64,000 nt of DNA from positions 62,001-126,000 of the forward strand of contig DASVRT010000116.1 in NCBI GenBank assembly GCA_036388475.1, written 5' to 3'. Below, piece by piece: positions 45,415-53,965 of the stretch. The notes below the pieces were generated by a model. The model searched no databases, was not told where the DNA came from, and worked only from the letters and a program-made list of their open reading frames with translations. Position numbers and translations under genes: made by a program. The DNA is from JALZHR01 sp036388475. Its GTDB lineage: Bacteria > Acidobacteriota > Blastocatellia > Pyrinomonadales > Pyrinomonadaceae. The number at the start of each line of letters is the position of its first letter. The first letter of the stretch is position 1.

Positions 45415-45732
45415 TTAGATTGGCGATTTGCGCTGGTGTCGTTTGGCTAATTTCTCGACGTTAAATTCCGCGATTTCAGTCAGCGTCAAACCGAGTTCGT
45501 CGGCGCAGGCGGAAATATACCATAAGACGTCGCCGAGTTCGTCTTTCAGCTTCCGGCGCGTTTCTTCGGTGATTTCGCCGCCGAAATCGCGTTGAATCTT
45601 TTTCACGATATTGGCGACTTCGCCCGCCTCGCCCGCGAGCCCGAGCGTCGGGTATTCCAGATTTTGCAAACGACGCGGATACAAAGCCGTCTGCTTCGCT
45701 TCCGCCTGATATTCTTCAAATGATAATTTCAT
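45415..45732 (-). CDS. MazG-like nucleotide pyrophosphohydrolase
   Basis: 105 residues, a single MazG/all-alpha NTP pyrophosphatase domain. The metal-binding pattern is GLAGEAGEVANIVKKIQRD followed by LKDELGDVLWYISACADELG, giving the E-x-x-E and E-x-x-D pairs. Small single-domain members act on dCTP or modified nucleotides; the substrate cannot be told here. The 21-bp repeat array starts about 50 bp upstream of its ATG, so the gene's promoter must lie in the array or between the two, unless it is read through from folD. Confidence 0.88.
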   Translation of the reverse strand: MKLSFEEYQAEAKQTALYPRRLQNLEYPTLGLAGEAGEVANIVKKIQRDFGGEITEETRRKLKDELGDVLWYISACADELGLTLTEIAEFNVEKLAKRHQRKSPI

Positions 45733-45786
45733 AATTTCGACACTTTATAAAAAAATCGTTCGGGAAAATTAAATAAACGACTGATG

Positions 45787-46091
45787 AAACTTACTTTTAT
45801 TAAAACAGACTCAAGTTTTACTGAAGCCAAACCAAGCTCTGTCGAAGCAAAATTAAGTTTCGTTAAAGCAAAACCAGGATTCGTTAAAGCAAAATCGAGC
45901 TTTGTTAAAGCAAATCTTTGTTTTGCTCGAAGAAAACTAAGAAACGTGAAAGCAAAACTAAGTTTTGCTTTGACCAAATCGAGTTTTGTGAAGGCAAAAT
46001 AGAGTTTTGTCTTCACAAAATCGAGTTTTGCTTCGACCAAATTAAGTTTTGTTTCACCAAATCGAGTTTTGTCTTCACAAAATTCGATTGC
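45787..46091. repeat. 21-bp degenerate tandem repeat, about 14 units
   Basis: Fourteen consecutive units, one of 20 bp and the others 21 bp, with a consensus of AAATCGAGTTTTG followed by TTAAAGCA or CTTCACA. On the plus strand the first ten read as heptapeptides of the type K-[LSP]-S-F-V-K-A after an ATG at 45784. On the minus strand a frame of similar length reads A-L-T-K-L-D-F-type heptads after an ATG at 46040. Units vary most at bases 14-20. It lies between folD and mazG, both on the minus strand. Confidence 0.92.
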
Positions 46092-47024
46092 TTATTTGCC
46101 TAATCTTCTCATCTTTGCCGCGTCCAAAGTGTTTCGCATCAGCATCGCTATCGTCATCAGACCGACGCCGCCGGGAACGGGCGTGAATTTTCCGGCTTTG
46201 GCGCGCGCCTCTTTCGGATTTACGTCGCCGACCAATGTAAAACCGCGCTTTTCAATCGTGTTCAGCCGCTTTTCGATTTCGGTTTCGTCAAACAATTCGC
46301 GCGCTTCAGTCTCGTCCGAAACATTATTCATACCGACGTCGATGACCGTCGCGCCTTCCTTGATATGCTCGCCGCGAATAAATCCGGCGCGCCCGATTGC
46401 GGCGACCAGAATGTCAGCCTGGCGCGTGATTTCCGGCAGATTTTTCGTGCGCGAATGGCAAATCGTGACCGTCGCGTTTTCCTGCAAAAGAAGTGCCGCC
46501 ATCGGTTTGCCGACGATGTTGCTGCGCCCGATGATAACGGCGTGCTCGCCCGCGATATTAATGCCGGAACGCTTTAAAATTTCAATAATGCCTGCCGGCG
46601 TGCACGGGACGAGCGCTTTTTGACCTTGCGCGAGCCGCCCGACGTTTATCGGGTGAAAGCCGTCCACATCCTTTTCGGGATTGATGGTTTCGAGAATTTC
46701 CTTCTCGTCAATCTGCGGCGGCAGCGGCAGCTGCACGAGGATTCCGTCAACTTCGGCGCGATTGTTTAAATCCGTCACGAGCTTAAGCAAATCGGCGTGC
46801 GAAGTTTCGACCGGCAGATGATGATGCTCGGAAACGAGTCCGAGTTCCTGCGAAGTTTTGACTTTATTGCCGACGTAAACCGCCGACGCCGGGTCTTCGC
46901 CGACGCGGACGACCGCCAGACACGGTCTAAACCCGTGTTTCGCTTCAAGCTCTCCGACTTCTTCGGCAACTTCCCTTTTGATGGCTTCGGCAATCTCTTT
47001 GCCGCTTAAAATTTGTGCTGTCAT
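46092..47024 (-). CDS. folD: Methylenetetrahydrofolate dehydrogenase / cyclohydrolase
   Basis: Interconverts methylene- and formyl-tetrahydrofolate using NADP. 310 residues, slightly longer than usual (about 285) at the C-terminus. Family motifs: YVGNKVKTSQELGL (catalytic Lys), DGILVQLPLPPQ, PINVGRLAQG and the nucleotide-binding GRSNIVGKPMAALL. The start at 47024 gives the usual MTAQILSGKEIA. The 21-bp array starts exactly at its stop side. Confidence 0.96.
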   Translation of the reverse strand: MTAQILSGKEIAEAIKREVAEEVGELEAKHGFRPCLAVVRVGEDPASAVYVGNKVKTSQELGLVSEHHHLPVETSHADLLKLVTDLNNRAEVDGILVQLPLPPQIDEKEILETINPEKDVDGFHPINVGRLAQGQKALVPCTPAGIIEILKRSGINIAGEHAVIIGRSNIVGKPMAALLLQENATVTICHSRTKNLPEITRQADILVAAIGRAGFIRGEHIKEGATVIDVGMNNVSDETEARELFDETEIEKRLNTIEKRGFTLVGDVNPKEARAKAGKFTPVPGGVGLMTIAMLMRNTLDAAKMRRLGK

Positions 47025-47068
47025 CGCTGTTTTTTAATAGTCAATAGGTTACAATAACTTTGATTTCT

Positions 47069-49591
47069 ATGCTACACGCCAAACTTTCCGCCGTTTTTTT
47101 TATCGTGCTTTTTGCCGTTTCGGTTTCGGCTCAGGACTTTCCGCAAAAAATTCGCGGGGCAATCGAAAACCGCGATTACGCGGCGGCGATTGCCGAACTC
47201 GAAAACCTGCGGCGCGAGAATAAAAAAGTTTTCGAGCTGAACAATTACGATTATCTGCTGGCGCGGGCGGCGGAAAAGCGCGGCGATTTTGCGGCGGCGA
47301 TGGCGAATTATCAGTCGGTCGTCGCGCGCAATTCGGTTTTGCGCGAATACGCGCTCTGGCACCTCTCGCAGATTGCGCGCGCGAGCGGCAACCTGATGCT
47401 CGAACGCGTTTATCTGAACGAGCTTTTGACGACCGCGCCGAATAGTTTATTGATTCAGGCGGCAACGGCGCGAAGGGCGCGAAGCAATTTTGAAAGCAAG
47501 GATTTTGACGCGGCGATACGGCAGCTTTCGGGCAGCAGCGGCGGCGGTCAGCCGCTGGCGGCTATCACCGATAATAAGTCGAAGACGATAGCGGCGATTG
47601 TTTCGTCCGGCGAGCCGAGCCGCGAAAATCTCGTTTTGATTGGTCAAAGCTATCTGCAAAGCGGAAAGGCGGCGGAAGGTCGCGAGATTTTCACCAAGCT
47701 CATCACGAATCTGCCGAACCCGGCGCAGCCCGACGATTACGCTTTGATTGCCGCGAAAACTCTGGACGAGATGGACAGCGAAAAAGGCAGCTTCGGGAAA
47801 ACCGCGCCGCGACTTGCCGACCTCGAACATTTTCGCCGCGCCAAAATTTACCAGTTCAACCGCGATTTTGCCGACGCGCGCCTGCATTTTACGGCAATCG
47901 TCGAACGCTTCCCGCAGTCGCCGAATCTGCCGGAAGCTTTGTATCAAATCGGGCGCGGCTACGCGTCGGACAACAATTTTAACGAGGCGATAAAGTGGTT
48001 CGAGCGCGTCAGCGCCGAGTTTCCCGAAGACGCTTTCGCGCGCGACGGTTTGAGCCAGGCGGCAAACGCTTACGCGCGCGTCAACAAGCCGAAAGAAGCG
48101 CTGACGCGCTACCAGCGTTTTATCGAAAAATACGCGGGCGAGGAAACCAGCGAACGCGCTTATCTGAATATCATCGACATTCTGCGCGACACGGGCGAGG
48201 ACACGGACGCGGTGAAATGGGCGCAGAAAACGCGCGAGGCGTTTAAGGGCGCGCTGCCGGAAGCGCTCGCCGTTTTCGCGCAGGCGCGCGTTCACCTTGC
48301 CAAAAACGATTGGCAGAGCGCTTTGAACGATTTGAACGAGCTGCAAAACTTTCCCGATTTGGGCGGCACGCGCGTCGCCGGCGCGACGAACAAAGCCGAA
48401 ATTTCTTTTCTGAAAGGCTACGCGCTCGAACAGATGCAGCGCGACGCCGAGGCGATTGACGTTTATCTTTCGATTCCCGACGGTCGCGCCGAGTATTACG
48501 GCTGGCGCGCGACCGAAAGGTTGAAGGGTTTGGCAAACGACGAACGCGCCAAGCCGCTCGTGGCGCAAAAGCTGAATCAATTAGCCACCAATATCGAAGG
48601 CAGAAACGCCGAAGCGCAGAGAAAAGCCGCGCAGGGCATTCTGCGTCTCACCGATTCGGCGGAAATGCGCGCGCGAATGCTCGAAATCGTTCGCCAAAGC
48701 TACCAGACGCTGCCCGAATATCAGAAAATCCCGAACGCGAAACTGCTCGAATTCGGGCGCAGAGAAGTTTTGAAGGAGGCGAGGAAAGCTCAGGCGAGTT
48801 CTTTTCATCAAACTCTGGCGGACGAACTTCTTTTTCTCGGTCTGTATGACGAAGGCGCGCCGGAACTGGAAACGGCGCTGCGCGAAAAGCTCTCGCCGAA
48901 CGTCGCCGAAAAGCTCAAATCGCTTGCCGGAATGCAGACGAACGCCAATAATTTATCCGTCTTTCCGGCGGACACGGCTTACACGCTGGCGGTTTTTTAC
49001 AAACGCGGCGATATGGCAAACCGCGCGGTTTCCTACGTCGAGCCGCTCTGGCGCAATGTGCCCGCCGATTATCAAATCGAATTGATTCCGCGCGAGCAAA
49101 TCGAGATACTTTATCCCGCGCCGTACCGGGACGCGCTTTTGCAGCACGCGCCGGAAAGAAATCTCGACCCGCGCTTGGTGCTTTCGATAATGCGGCAGGA
49201 ATCGCGTTATCGCGCCGAGGTCAAATCCTACGCGGCGGCGCGCGGGCTGATGCAGTTTATCTCGGCAACCGCCAATCAGATTGCGGGCGAATTGGGCAGA
49301 AAAAATTTTCAGCAGGACGAGCTTTACAATCCGCCGGTCGCCGTTTTGTTCGGCTCGCAGTATCTGCAAAATCTTTTCCGGATGTTTCCGAACCAGCCGC
49401 AGGCGGTCGCGGCAAGCTACAACGGCGGCGAAACGAATATGCAGCGCTGGCTGGCGCGCGCCAAATCCGACCAGCCCGACCGCTACGTGCCGGAAATTCT
49501 CTTTTCGCAGTCGAAAGATTACGTCTACCGAGTGATGGCGAATTACCGTGTTTACCAGTTGATTTACGACGAAAACTTGAAAGCTCGCTGA
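47069..49591 (+). CDS. Soluble lytic transglycosylase with N-terminal helical repeats
   Basis: About 840 residues from the ATG at 47069 (a TTG 9 nt upstream is also open). Signal peptide 1-22 (ending SVSAQD). TPR-like helical repeats fill about 30-650 in the Slt70 superhelix arrangement. The SLT catalytic domain is at 690-830: the glutamate is in IMRQESRYRAEVKS (near 710), followed by AARGLMQFISATANQIA and ASYNGGETNMQRW. It cleaves glycan strands with 1,6-anhydro ends. It is divergent from folD and followed by a strong hairpin. Confidence 0.93.
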   Translation: MLHAKLSAVFFIVLFAVSVSAQDFPQKIRGAIENRDYAAAIAELENLRRENKKVFELNNYDYLLARAAEKRGDFAAAMANYQSVVARNSVLREYALWHLSQIARASGNLMLERVYLNELLTTAPNSLLIQAATARRARSNFESKDFDAAIRQLSGSSGGGQPLAAITDNKSKTIAAIVSSGEPSRENLVLIGQSYLQSGKAAEGREIFTKLITNLPNPAQPDDYALIAAKTLDEMDSEKGSFGKTAPRLADLEHFRRAKIYQFNRDFADARLHFTAIVERFPQSPNLPEALYQIGRGYASDNNFNEAIKWFERVSAEFPEDAFARDGLSQAANAYARVNKPKEALTRYQRFIEKYAGEETSERAYLNIIDILRDTGEDTDAVKWAQKTREAFKGALPEALAVFAQARVHLAKNDWQSALNDLNELQNFPDLGGTRVAGATNKAEISFLKGYALEQMQRDAEAIDVYLSIPDGRAEYYGWRATERLKGLANDERAKPLVAQKLNQLATNIEGRNAEAQRKAAQGILRLTDSAEMRARMLEIVRQSYQTLPEYQKIPNAKLLEFGRREVLKEARKAQASSFHQTLADELLFLGLYDEGAPELETALREKLSPNVAEKLKSLAGMQTNANNLSVFPADTAYTLAVFYKRGDMANRAVSYVEPLWRNVPADYQIELIPREQIEILYPAPYRDALLQHAPERNLDPRLVLSIMRQESRYRAEVKSYAAARGLMQFISATANQIAGELGRKNFQQDELYNPPVAVLFGSQYLQNLFRMFPNQPQAVAASYNGGETNMQRWLARAKSDQPDRYVPEILFSQSKDYVYRVMANYRVYQLIYDENLKAR

Positions 49592-49621
49592 GTTTTTCCG
49601 GTCGGCGGACGTTAAAGGCAG

Positions 49622-49665
49622 GGTTGCGCCGAGTCGCCGCCACTCGGCGGGAAGTCGGCGCAACC
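49622..49665 (+). terminator. GC-rich hairpin after the lytic transglycosylase gene
   Basis: GGTTGCGCCGA and TCGGCGCAACC form an 11-bp perfect stem, with CGCCGCCACTCGGCGG forming an inner stem. It is followed by TTGATTTTGG, a weak T-run. Confidence 0.7.
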
Positions 49666-49843
49666 TTGATTTTGGCAATTTCAGCCTCGATTCCGTATGA
49701 TTTTATTACAAATCAGAGCGTTGACGCTCAAATTAAGGGGCGTGTAATAGAAAGAATGTCGGCTTAAAGAAATGGAGGCGGAGGTGCCGCGGCGTGGCTC
49801 TACATTTCTATCTAACGCGGCGTTTTTCCGATTCGCATTATTT

Positions 49844-50740
49844 ATGAAAAAAGCAATATTACTGTTCGTATTAAGCGTCTTCTTCGTTTCCGCCTGTCAG
49901 AAACCGCCGACGCCGACGCAAAACGCTAACGCTCCGGCGGAGACGAAACGCTATAATCTGAAAGGCAAAGTCGTCTCGGTTGACAAGGCGAAAAAGAAAG
50001 CCGAAATCGCGCACGACGACATTCCGGGCTTTATGGACGCGATGACGATGAATTTTCCAATCCGCGCCGATTGGGTCTGGGAAGATTTAACGCCGGGCGC
50101 GGAAATTCGCGCCGAGCTTGTAGTTGACGACGCTAAAGCCGATTACTGGCTGGAAAACATCGGCATCATCGCCGCGCCGAATCCGAATCAACCGCCGCCG
50201 CCGGTTGACGAGCGCTTCGCCCAAATCGGCAGAGAGATTCCCGATTTCCAGTTGACCAATCAGGACGGCAGGCGGTTTTCGATAAAAGATTATCGCGGCA
50301 AGGCGCTGGCAATCACGTTTATCTACGCCCAATGTCCGCTGCCCGATTACTGCATCAGGATGTCGACGAATTTCAGCGACCTCGCCAATCAGGTGCGCAA
50401 CACGGATTTAAAAGACAAAATTCGCCTGCTCAGCATCTCGTTCGACCCGGCGCGCGACACGCCCGAAAAACTGAAACAATACGGCGTCGGCTATCTCGGC
50501 AAAGACGCGCCGGAGGATTTCACCGTCTGGCAGCTCGCGGTCGGCTCGGACAAGGAAGTGCGCGCGGTGGCGGACTTTTTCGGTCTGCGCTACGAAGCTG
50601 ACCCGAACGACAAGACGCAGTTCAGCCATTCCCTGCGCACAGCCGTGATTGCGCCCGACGGCAAAGTAACGAAAATCTTCGCCGGCAACGACTGGACGCC
50701 GAACGATTTGCTAAGAGAAATGCAGGCGACTCTAAAATAA
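49844..50740 (+). CDS. Sco1/SenC family lipoprotein with CusF-like copper domain
   Basis: About 298 residues from the ATG at 49844; the frame is open 24 codons upstream. The lipobox is VSAC (Cys 19). A CusF-like beta-barrel (about 35-110; KGKVVSVDKAKKKAEIAHDDIPGFMDAMTMNF, with the M-T-M-N-F copper-type motif) precedes a thioredoxin-like Sco domain (about 135-295). The Sco cysteines are in CPLPDYC, spaced CX5C, whereas classical Sco has CxxxC; the distal histidine is in FSHSLRTAV. Likely supplies copper to an oxidase or buffers it in the periplasm. The gene stands alone and is convergent with the next one. Confidence 0.88.
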   Translation: MKKAILLFVLSVFFVSACQKPPTPTQNANAPAETKRYNLKGKVVSVDKAKKKAEIAHDDIPGFMDAMTMNFPIRADWVWEDLTPGAEIRAELVVDDAKADYWLENIGIIAAPNPNQPPPPVDERFAQIGREIPDFQLTNQDGRRFSIKDYRGKALAITFIYAQCPLPDYCIRMSTNFSDLANQVRNTDLKDKIRLLSISFDPARDTPEKLKQYGVGYLGKDAPEDFTVWQLAVGSDKEVRAVADFFGLRYEADPNDKTQFSHSLRTAVIAPDGKVTKIFAGNDWTPNDLLREMQATLK

Positions 50741-50822
50741 GTGAGAACTTAGAACTGAGGACTGAAATGTTTAATTTTCGAGCCTCGGTTCTCGGCTGTC
50801 AATTTTCATTTCTCACTTATTT
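50741..50822. repeat. Word-type inverted repeat between two convergent genes
   Basis: AAGTGAGAACTTAGAACTGAGGACTGAAATG on the left, iterating GAACTGAG, faces CCTCGGTTCTC and TTTTCATTTCTCACTT on the right. The right end provides the TGA stop of the convergent PrcB-like gene. GAGAACT and GAACTGA words match those at 29599. Confidence 0.8.
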
Positions 50823-51733
50823 TTCGCGGCTTCCACCGTTCCTCCGGCTTGAAAGCCGTCGGCGACATTCGTCGGATTCGGCTCGAATCTCAAAGAAATT
50901 TTTGCGTCCGAAATCATTCCCGAAACCTTTACGGGCGGTTTCGGATTTTCGGAAAAAGTCCCGACATCGAGGCGCGCGAGTTCGATTTTTCCGTCTTTCA
51001 AGCTGCCGGAAATCGTTTCGGCAAGCATCATCGTTTTATCGCCTTTCGCGGTCAGGTTAAACGTCATTGTCGCCAAATCGCCGTAAGTTAAAACTCCGAT
51101 TGTGCCTTCCACGCCGAACGTGCGCTCGCGGAAAGCAAAACCGCCGGAATAGATGAAACTTCCCTTTGAAACGCGATAGGTCGTCATTTTATTCGTCCAC
51201 GTCGGCGTCGCGTCCAAAGACAAAGCTTTTTCTTCTTCGACCGGAACGACCGCGATTTTATACGGCGTCGTCAATATCTGCGCCTGCACCGTATCTTTGC
51301 GCGGCTCGTTCAAATCAATCAAAACTTTGTCGGAAAGCCTGCGCACCAGAACTTCCCAGCCGGCGGTCGGTTTTGTTCCGGCAAAGGCGGCAACGACCGA
51401 TTCTTTTGTAAAATCTATGGTTGACGCGTCAGGCAGATTCTCGACTATGGTTTGCAGCTGCGCGTAGGTTTTCGCGTCGCGGGCGATGAACAGAAACGGC
51501 TCTTCCGATTTCGCGTTCGCGCCTTCGGCGATGATTTTGTAATCTTCCTGACGCGGCTCGGCGACGGGCGGATTGACAACGGGCGGCGTTGTTTTTTTCG
51601 GGTTCGTCGTTTTCTTTGCGACGGGCGCGGCGGTCTTTTTAAATACTTTTTTCTTTTTCGTCTGTGCCTGCGCGCCGATTGTAAATAAACCGATTAATAA
51701 AAGCGCTGAAATAAAAAATTTGAATGTTTTCAT
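50813..51733 (-). CDS. Secreted PrcB-C-domain-like protein
   Basis: 306 residues, signal peptide 1-23 (ending GAQAQT), then a basic and proline-rich linker (25-65) as in surface-exposed tethers. The central part (75-180) resembles the PrcB C-terminal domain: SVVAAFAGTKPTAGWEVLVRRLSDKVLIDLNEPRKD, and TTPYKIAVVPVEE. The C-terminal third is an additional beta-rich domain. PrcB modulates proteases in spirochaetes; here a protease target is only an inference. The stop codon lies in the word-type repeat. Confidence 0.75.
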   Translation of the reverse strand: MKTFKFFISALLLIGLFTIGAQAQTKKKKVFKKTAAPVAKKTTNPKKTTPPVVNPPVAEPRQEDYKIIAEGANAKSEEPFLFIARDAKTYAQLQTIVENLPDASTIDFTKESVVAAFAGTKPTAGWEVLVRRLSDKVLIDLNEPRKDTVQAQILTTPYKIAVVPVEEEKALSLDATPTWTNKMTTYRVSKGSFIYSGGFAFRERTFGVEGTIGVLTYGDLATMTFNLTAKGDKTMMLAETISGSLKDGKIELARLDVGTFSENPKPPVKVSGMISDAKISLRFEPNPTNVADGFQAGGTVEAAKNK

Positions 51734-51766
51734 AAACTGTTTCCCCTTTTTCGTCCGTCAACAATA

Positions 51767-51830
51767 AAAGCGGTAAACGGTAAATTCGTTTCTTTTCACC
51801 TGCAACTTACCGCTTATTGTTTACCACTTT
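51767..51830. repeat. Word-type inverted repeat at the amidohydrolase 3' end
   Basis: AAAAGCGGTAAACGGTAAA faces TTACCGCTTATTGTTTACCACTTT. The final codons S-G-K-Q and the stop of the amidohydrolase are read from the right arm. It lies between two minus-strand genes. Confidence 0.75.
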
Positions 51831-53181
51831 CCTCTTCATTCATTTTCCGCGCAATTCGCTTCATTTCAAAGCGCAGCTCATCTTCATCGACTGTTTTCGC
51901 CTCGCCGTTTCGATAAATTTCCTCGCCGGCAATCATCGTCAGACGAATGTCGCGCGCGTTCGAAGCGAACAAAACCGCCGAGTAAACGTCGTGAACGGGC
52001 TGCTGCGCGGCGTCGTTTAATGAGATGACGATTAAATCGGCTTGTTTGCCAGCGTCGAGCGTGCCGATTTCCGTTTCCAGATTGAGCGCCTTCGCGCCGC
52101 CGAGCGTCGCCGCTCCGAGAATTTCGGCGGCATTTAGAAGTCGTTTTTTATCTTCGCGGGCGCGCGCCAGAAGCGCCGCGAAACGCGATTCTTCCAGAAT
52201 GTCGCAGGTGTTGTTGCTCGCCACCGAGTCGCTGCCGAGCCCGACTTTTATTCGGCGGTCGAGAAATTTTTCAAACGGCGCGATGCCGTGTCCGAATTTG
52301 GCGTTTGATTTCGGGCAATGCGCGATGCGCGTATCGGTCGCGCCAATCGTTTCGATGTCTTTTTCCGAAACCGTGACGCAGTGCGCCAGCAGCGGCGCGG
52401 TCTGCAAAATACCGATTCGGTTGAAATATTCGATTGAAGAAACTTCGGGCGTCTGCCATTCGTGACCGAATTTTTGATAAAGCGCGGCGAAAAAGCCCGT
52501 GCCGTGCAGCATAAATTCGCTTTCTTCCTTCGATTCGGCGGCGTGAATCGAAAGCTCGACCTTCTCGCGCAAAGCGTAATCGGCGATGATTTCGAAAAGA
52601 CGGCGGCTGACCGTGTAAGGCGAGTGCGGCGAGATGCCGGCTTTGACCAGGCGCGTCCCGGTTTCCTTTAAAGCCAGAAATTTTTCTTCGAGCCGCGCGA
52701 AATCATCGGCGGCGGTTTCATTTTTCGGCGAAAAATCTGTTTCCTGAAACGCGATGCCGCGCAAGCCGGTTTTCTTTAAAGCTTCGAAACCGGCTTTGCC
52801 GTAGCGCCCGATGTCGCCGAAGCAGGTGACGCCCGCGCGCAAGCCTTCGAGCGCGCCCCAGACGGCGGAAATTTCAATATCGCGTTCGGTCAGTTTTTCG
52901 GCGCGGACGGTCGAAAGCTTCAAAAGCCACCTGGAAAAATCGTGCTCGACGTCGTCGAGAAAGCTGCGCATCGCCGTAATTTCCAGATGCGAATGAGCGT
53001 TGACGAAACCGGGCATTATCACCGCTTCGCCGAAATCTTCCACGGCGGCTTCGGAAAATTTCGCGACGATTTCCGCTTGTTTTCCGGCGGCAAGGATTTT
53101 ATCTTTTTCAATAACGACCGCGCCGTTTTCAATCGGAGTGCCGGACATCGGCAGAACATAATTGGCGGAGATAATTTTCAT
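51814..53181 (-). CDS. Amidohydrolase, TRZ/ATZ (SAH/MTA deaminase-like) family
   Basis: 455 residues. Metal-site motifs: NAHSHLE (HxH, near 62-66), HAAES (near 215), LAHCVTVSEKDI (near 270) and GLGSDSVASNN (near 320), with the typical flanking beta-sandwich (residues 1-55 and 385-440; GKQADLIVISLND). The family deaminates or dechlorinates N-heterocycles such as adenosine derivatives, guanine or aminodeoxyfutalosine; the substrate is not decided by sequence alone. It is monocistronic or read with the downstream PrcB-like gene. Confidence 0.88.
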   Translation of the reverse strand: MKIISANYVLPMSGTPIENGAVVIEKDKILAAGKQAEIVAKFSEAAVEDFGEAVIMPGFVNAHSHLEITAMRSFLDDVEHDFSRWLLKLSTVRAEKLTERDIEISAVWGALEGLRAGVTCFGDIGRYGKAGFEALKKTGLRGIAFQETDFSPKNETAADDFARLEEKFLALKETGTRLVKAGISPHSPYTVSRRLFEIIADYALREKVELSIHAAESKEESEFMLHGTGFFAALYQKFGHEWQTPEVSSIEYFNRIGILQTAPLLAHCVTVSEKDIETIGATDTRIAHCPKSNAKFGHGIAPFEKFLDRRIKVGLGSDSVASNNTCDILEESRFAALLARAREDKKRLLNAAEILGAATLGGAKALNLETEIGTLDAGKQADLIVISLNDAAQQPVHDVYSAVLFASNARDIRLTMIAGEEIYRNGEAKTVDEDELRFEMKRIARKMNEEESGKQ

Positions 53182-53203
53182 AGCCTCTCGATAAACGGAA
53201 ACA

Positions 53204-53296
53204 GGACGCTGATTTTTTAAGATTATTTAAGATTGATTAAGATTTTATTTGAATTTATCTTAATCAATCTTAAATAATCCTATCAAATCAGCGTCC
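53204..53296. repeat. Long word-type palindrome, GACGCTGATTTTTT family, copy 2
   Basis: GGACGCTGATTTTTTAAG, then ATTATTTAAGATTGATTAAG, faces CTTAATCAATCTTAAATAAT and AAATCAGCGTCC, giving arms of about 40 bp with few mismatches. The word AAGATTGATT is iterated. It shares GACGCTGATTTTTT with the element at 12973. It lies between the start of the amidohydrolase and the end of the transglycosylase gene. Confidence 0.9.
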
Positions 53297-53311
53297 CTTA
53301 TTTCTTCCGCG

Positions 53312-53884
53312 CTAATTTGTTTTCTTTTCGCGGTATCTTTCCAGAATCGAAGTCACGTAGGATTTTGTTGAGGCGATGTTGATGCGCTCGACGAATTCCC
53401 TTTCCGGCAGGCGCGAGATTTCCGCGCTGCGCGTCCATTCTTCGACGCGGCTCGCGCCCGCGTTATATGCCGCCAGCATCATCGCTTCGTGGGCGGGAAA
53501 ATCGCGGTATTTTTCGCGCATTTTTTCCAGATACCAGCAGCCGATTTGAATATTGCGCTCCGGGTCGCGCAAAAATTCGACCGTGTTTTCCGCCGTCTGC
53601 CGTTCAAACTCGCGAAAGCCCGTCTCTTTTGCCCACTCGCGCGCCGCCGTCGGCGTCACCTGCATCAGCCCGACTTCTTCGTCCGCGCCGATTTGCCACG
53701 CCCGAAAATACGTTTCCTCGTAAATGACGCTCCAGACCAAATCTTTATCCAGACGATAAATGCCCGATTGTTTCTCGATGATTTCGTCGTAGCGGTGAAT
53801 CCAGTAGCGATTGAAAAAATAAAGCCCCAGAGCGGCGGAAACAGCGACGAAAATGACCAGACCGGCGAACAGATAACGACGCAT
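53312..53884 (-). CDS. Membrane-anchored SLT-type lytic transglycosylase
   Basis: About 190 residues from the ATG at 53884, which opens an N-terminal anchor (YLFAGLVIFVAVSAALGLYFF). The frame is open to 53965, but the additional 27 codons are made of repeat words (CTTTTCG, GAGAGTGGAAAATGG) and are probably not protein. The catalytic glutamate is in VIYEETYFRAWQIGADEEVGLMQVTP, with AAYNAGASRVEEW as the C-terminal motif. It resembles the MltE/YjbJ class. It lies directly downstream of the 263-aa unknown gene. Confidence 0.88.
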   Translation of the reverse strand: MRRYLFAGLVIFVAVSAALGLYFFNRYWIHRYDEIIEKQSGIYRLDKDLVWSVIYEETYFRAWQIGADEEVGLMQVTPTAAREWAKETGFREFERQTAENTVEFLRDPERNIQIGCWYLEKMREKYRDFPAHEAMMLAAYNAGASRVEEWTRSAEISRLPEREFVERINIASTKSYVTSILERYREKKTN

Positions 53885-53962
53885 TTTTGACGGAAAACGA
53901 AAATCGAAAAGCGAAAAGCGGATAACTGGCTCTCCATTTTCCACTCTCCGTCCTCTATCTTT
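53885..53962. repeat. Word-rich segment upstream of the SLT gene
   Basis: On the minus strand it iterates CTTTTCG / GATTTTCG / GTTTTCC and GAGAGTGGAAAATGGAGAG. It is open as coding sequence, but the composition is of the repeat-word type. Confidence 0.55.
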
Positions 53963-53965
53963 CAT

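Noticed and set aside
45784..46040. Annotating the heptad frames of the 21-bp array as genes
   Set aside because: Both strands are open because of the 21-bp period, neither has a ribosome-binding site, and there is no other evidence of translation; kept as a repeat and as a finding.
53885..53965. N-terminal extension of the SLT protein (27 residues)
   Set aside because: It is made of repeat words and precedes a proper membrane anchor that starts with its own ATG.
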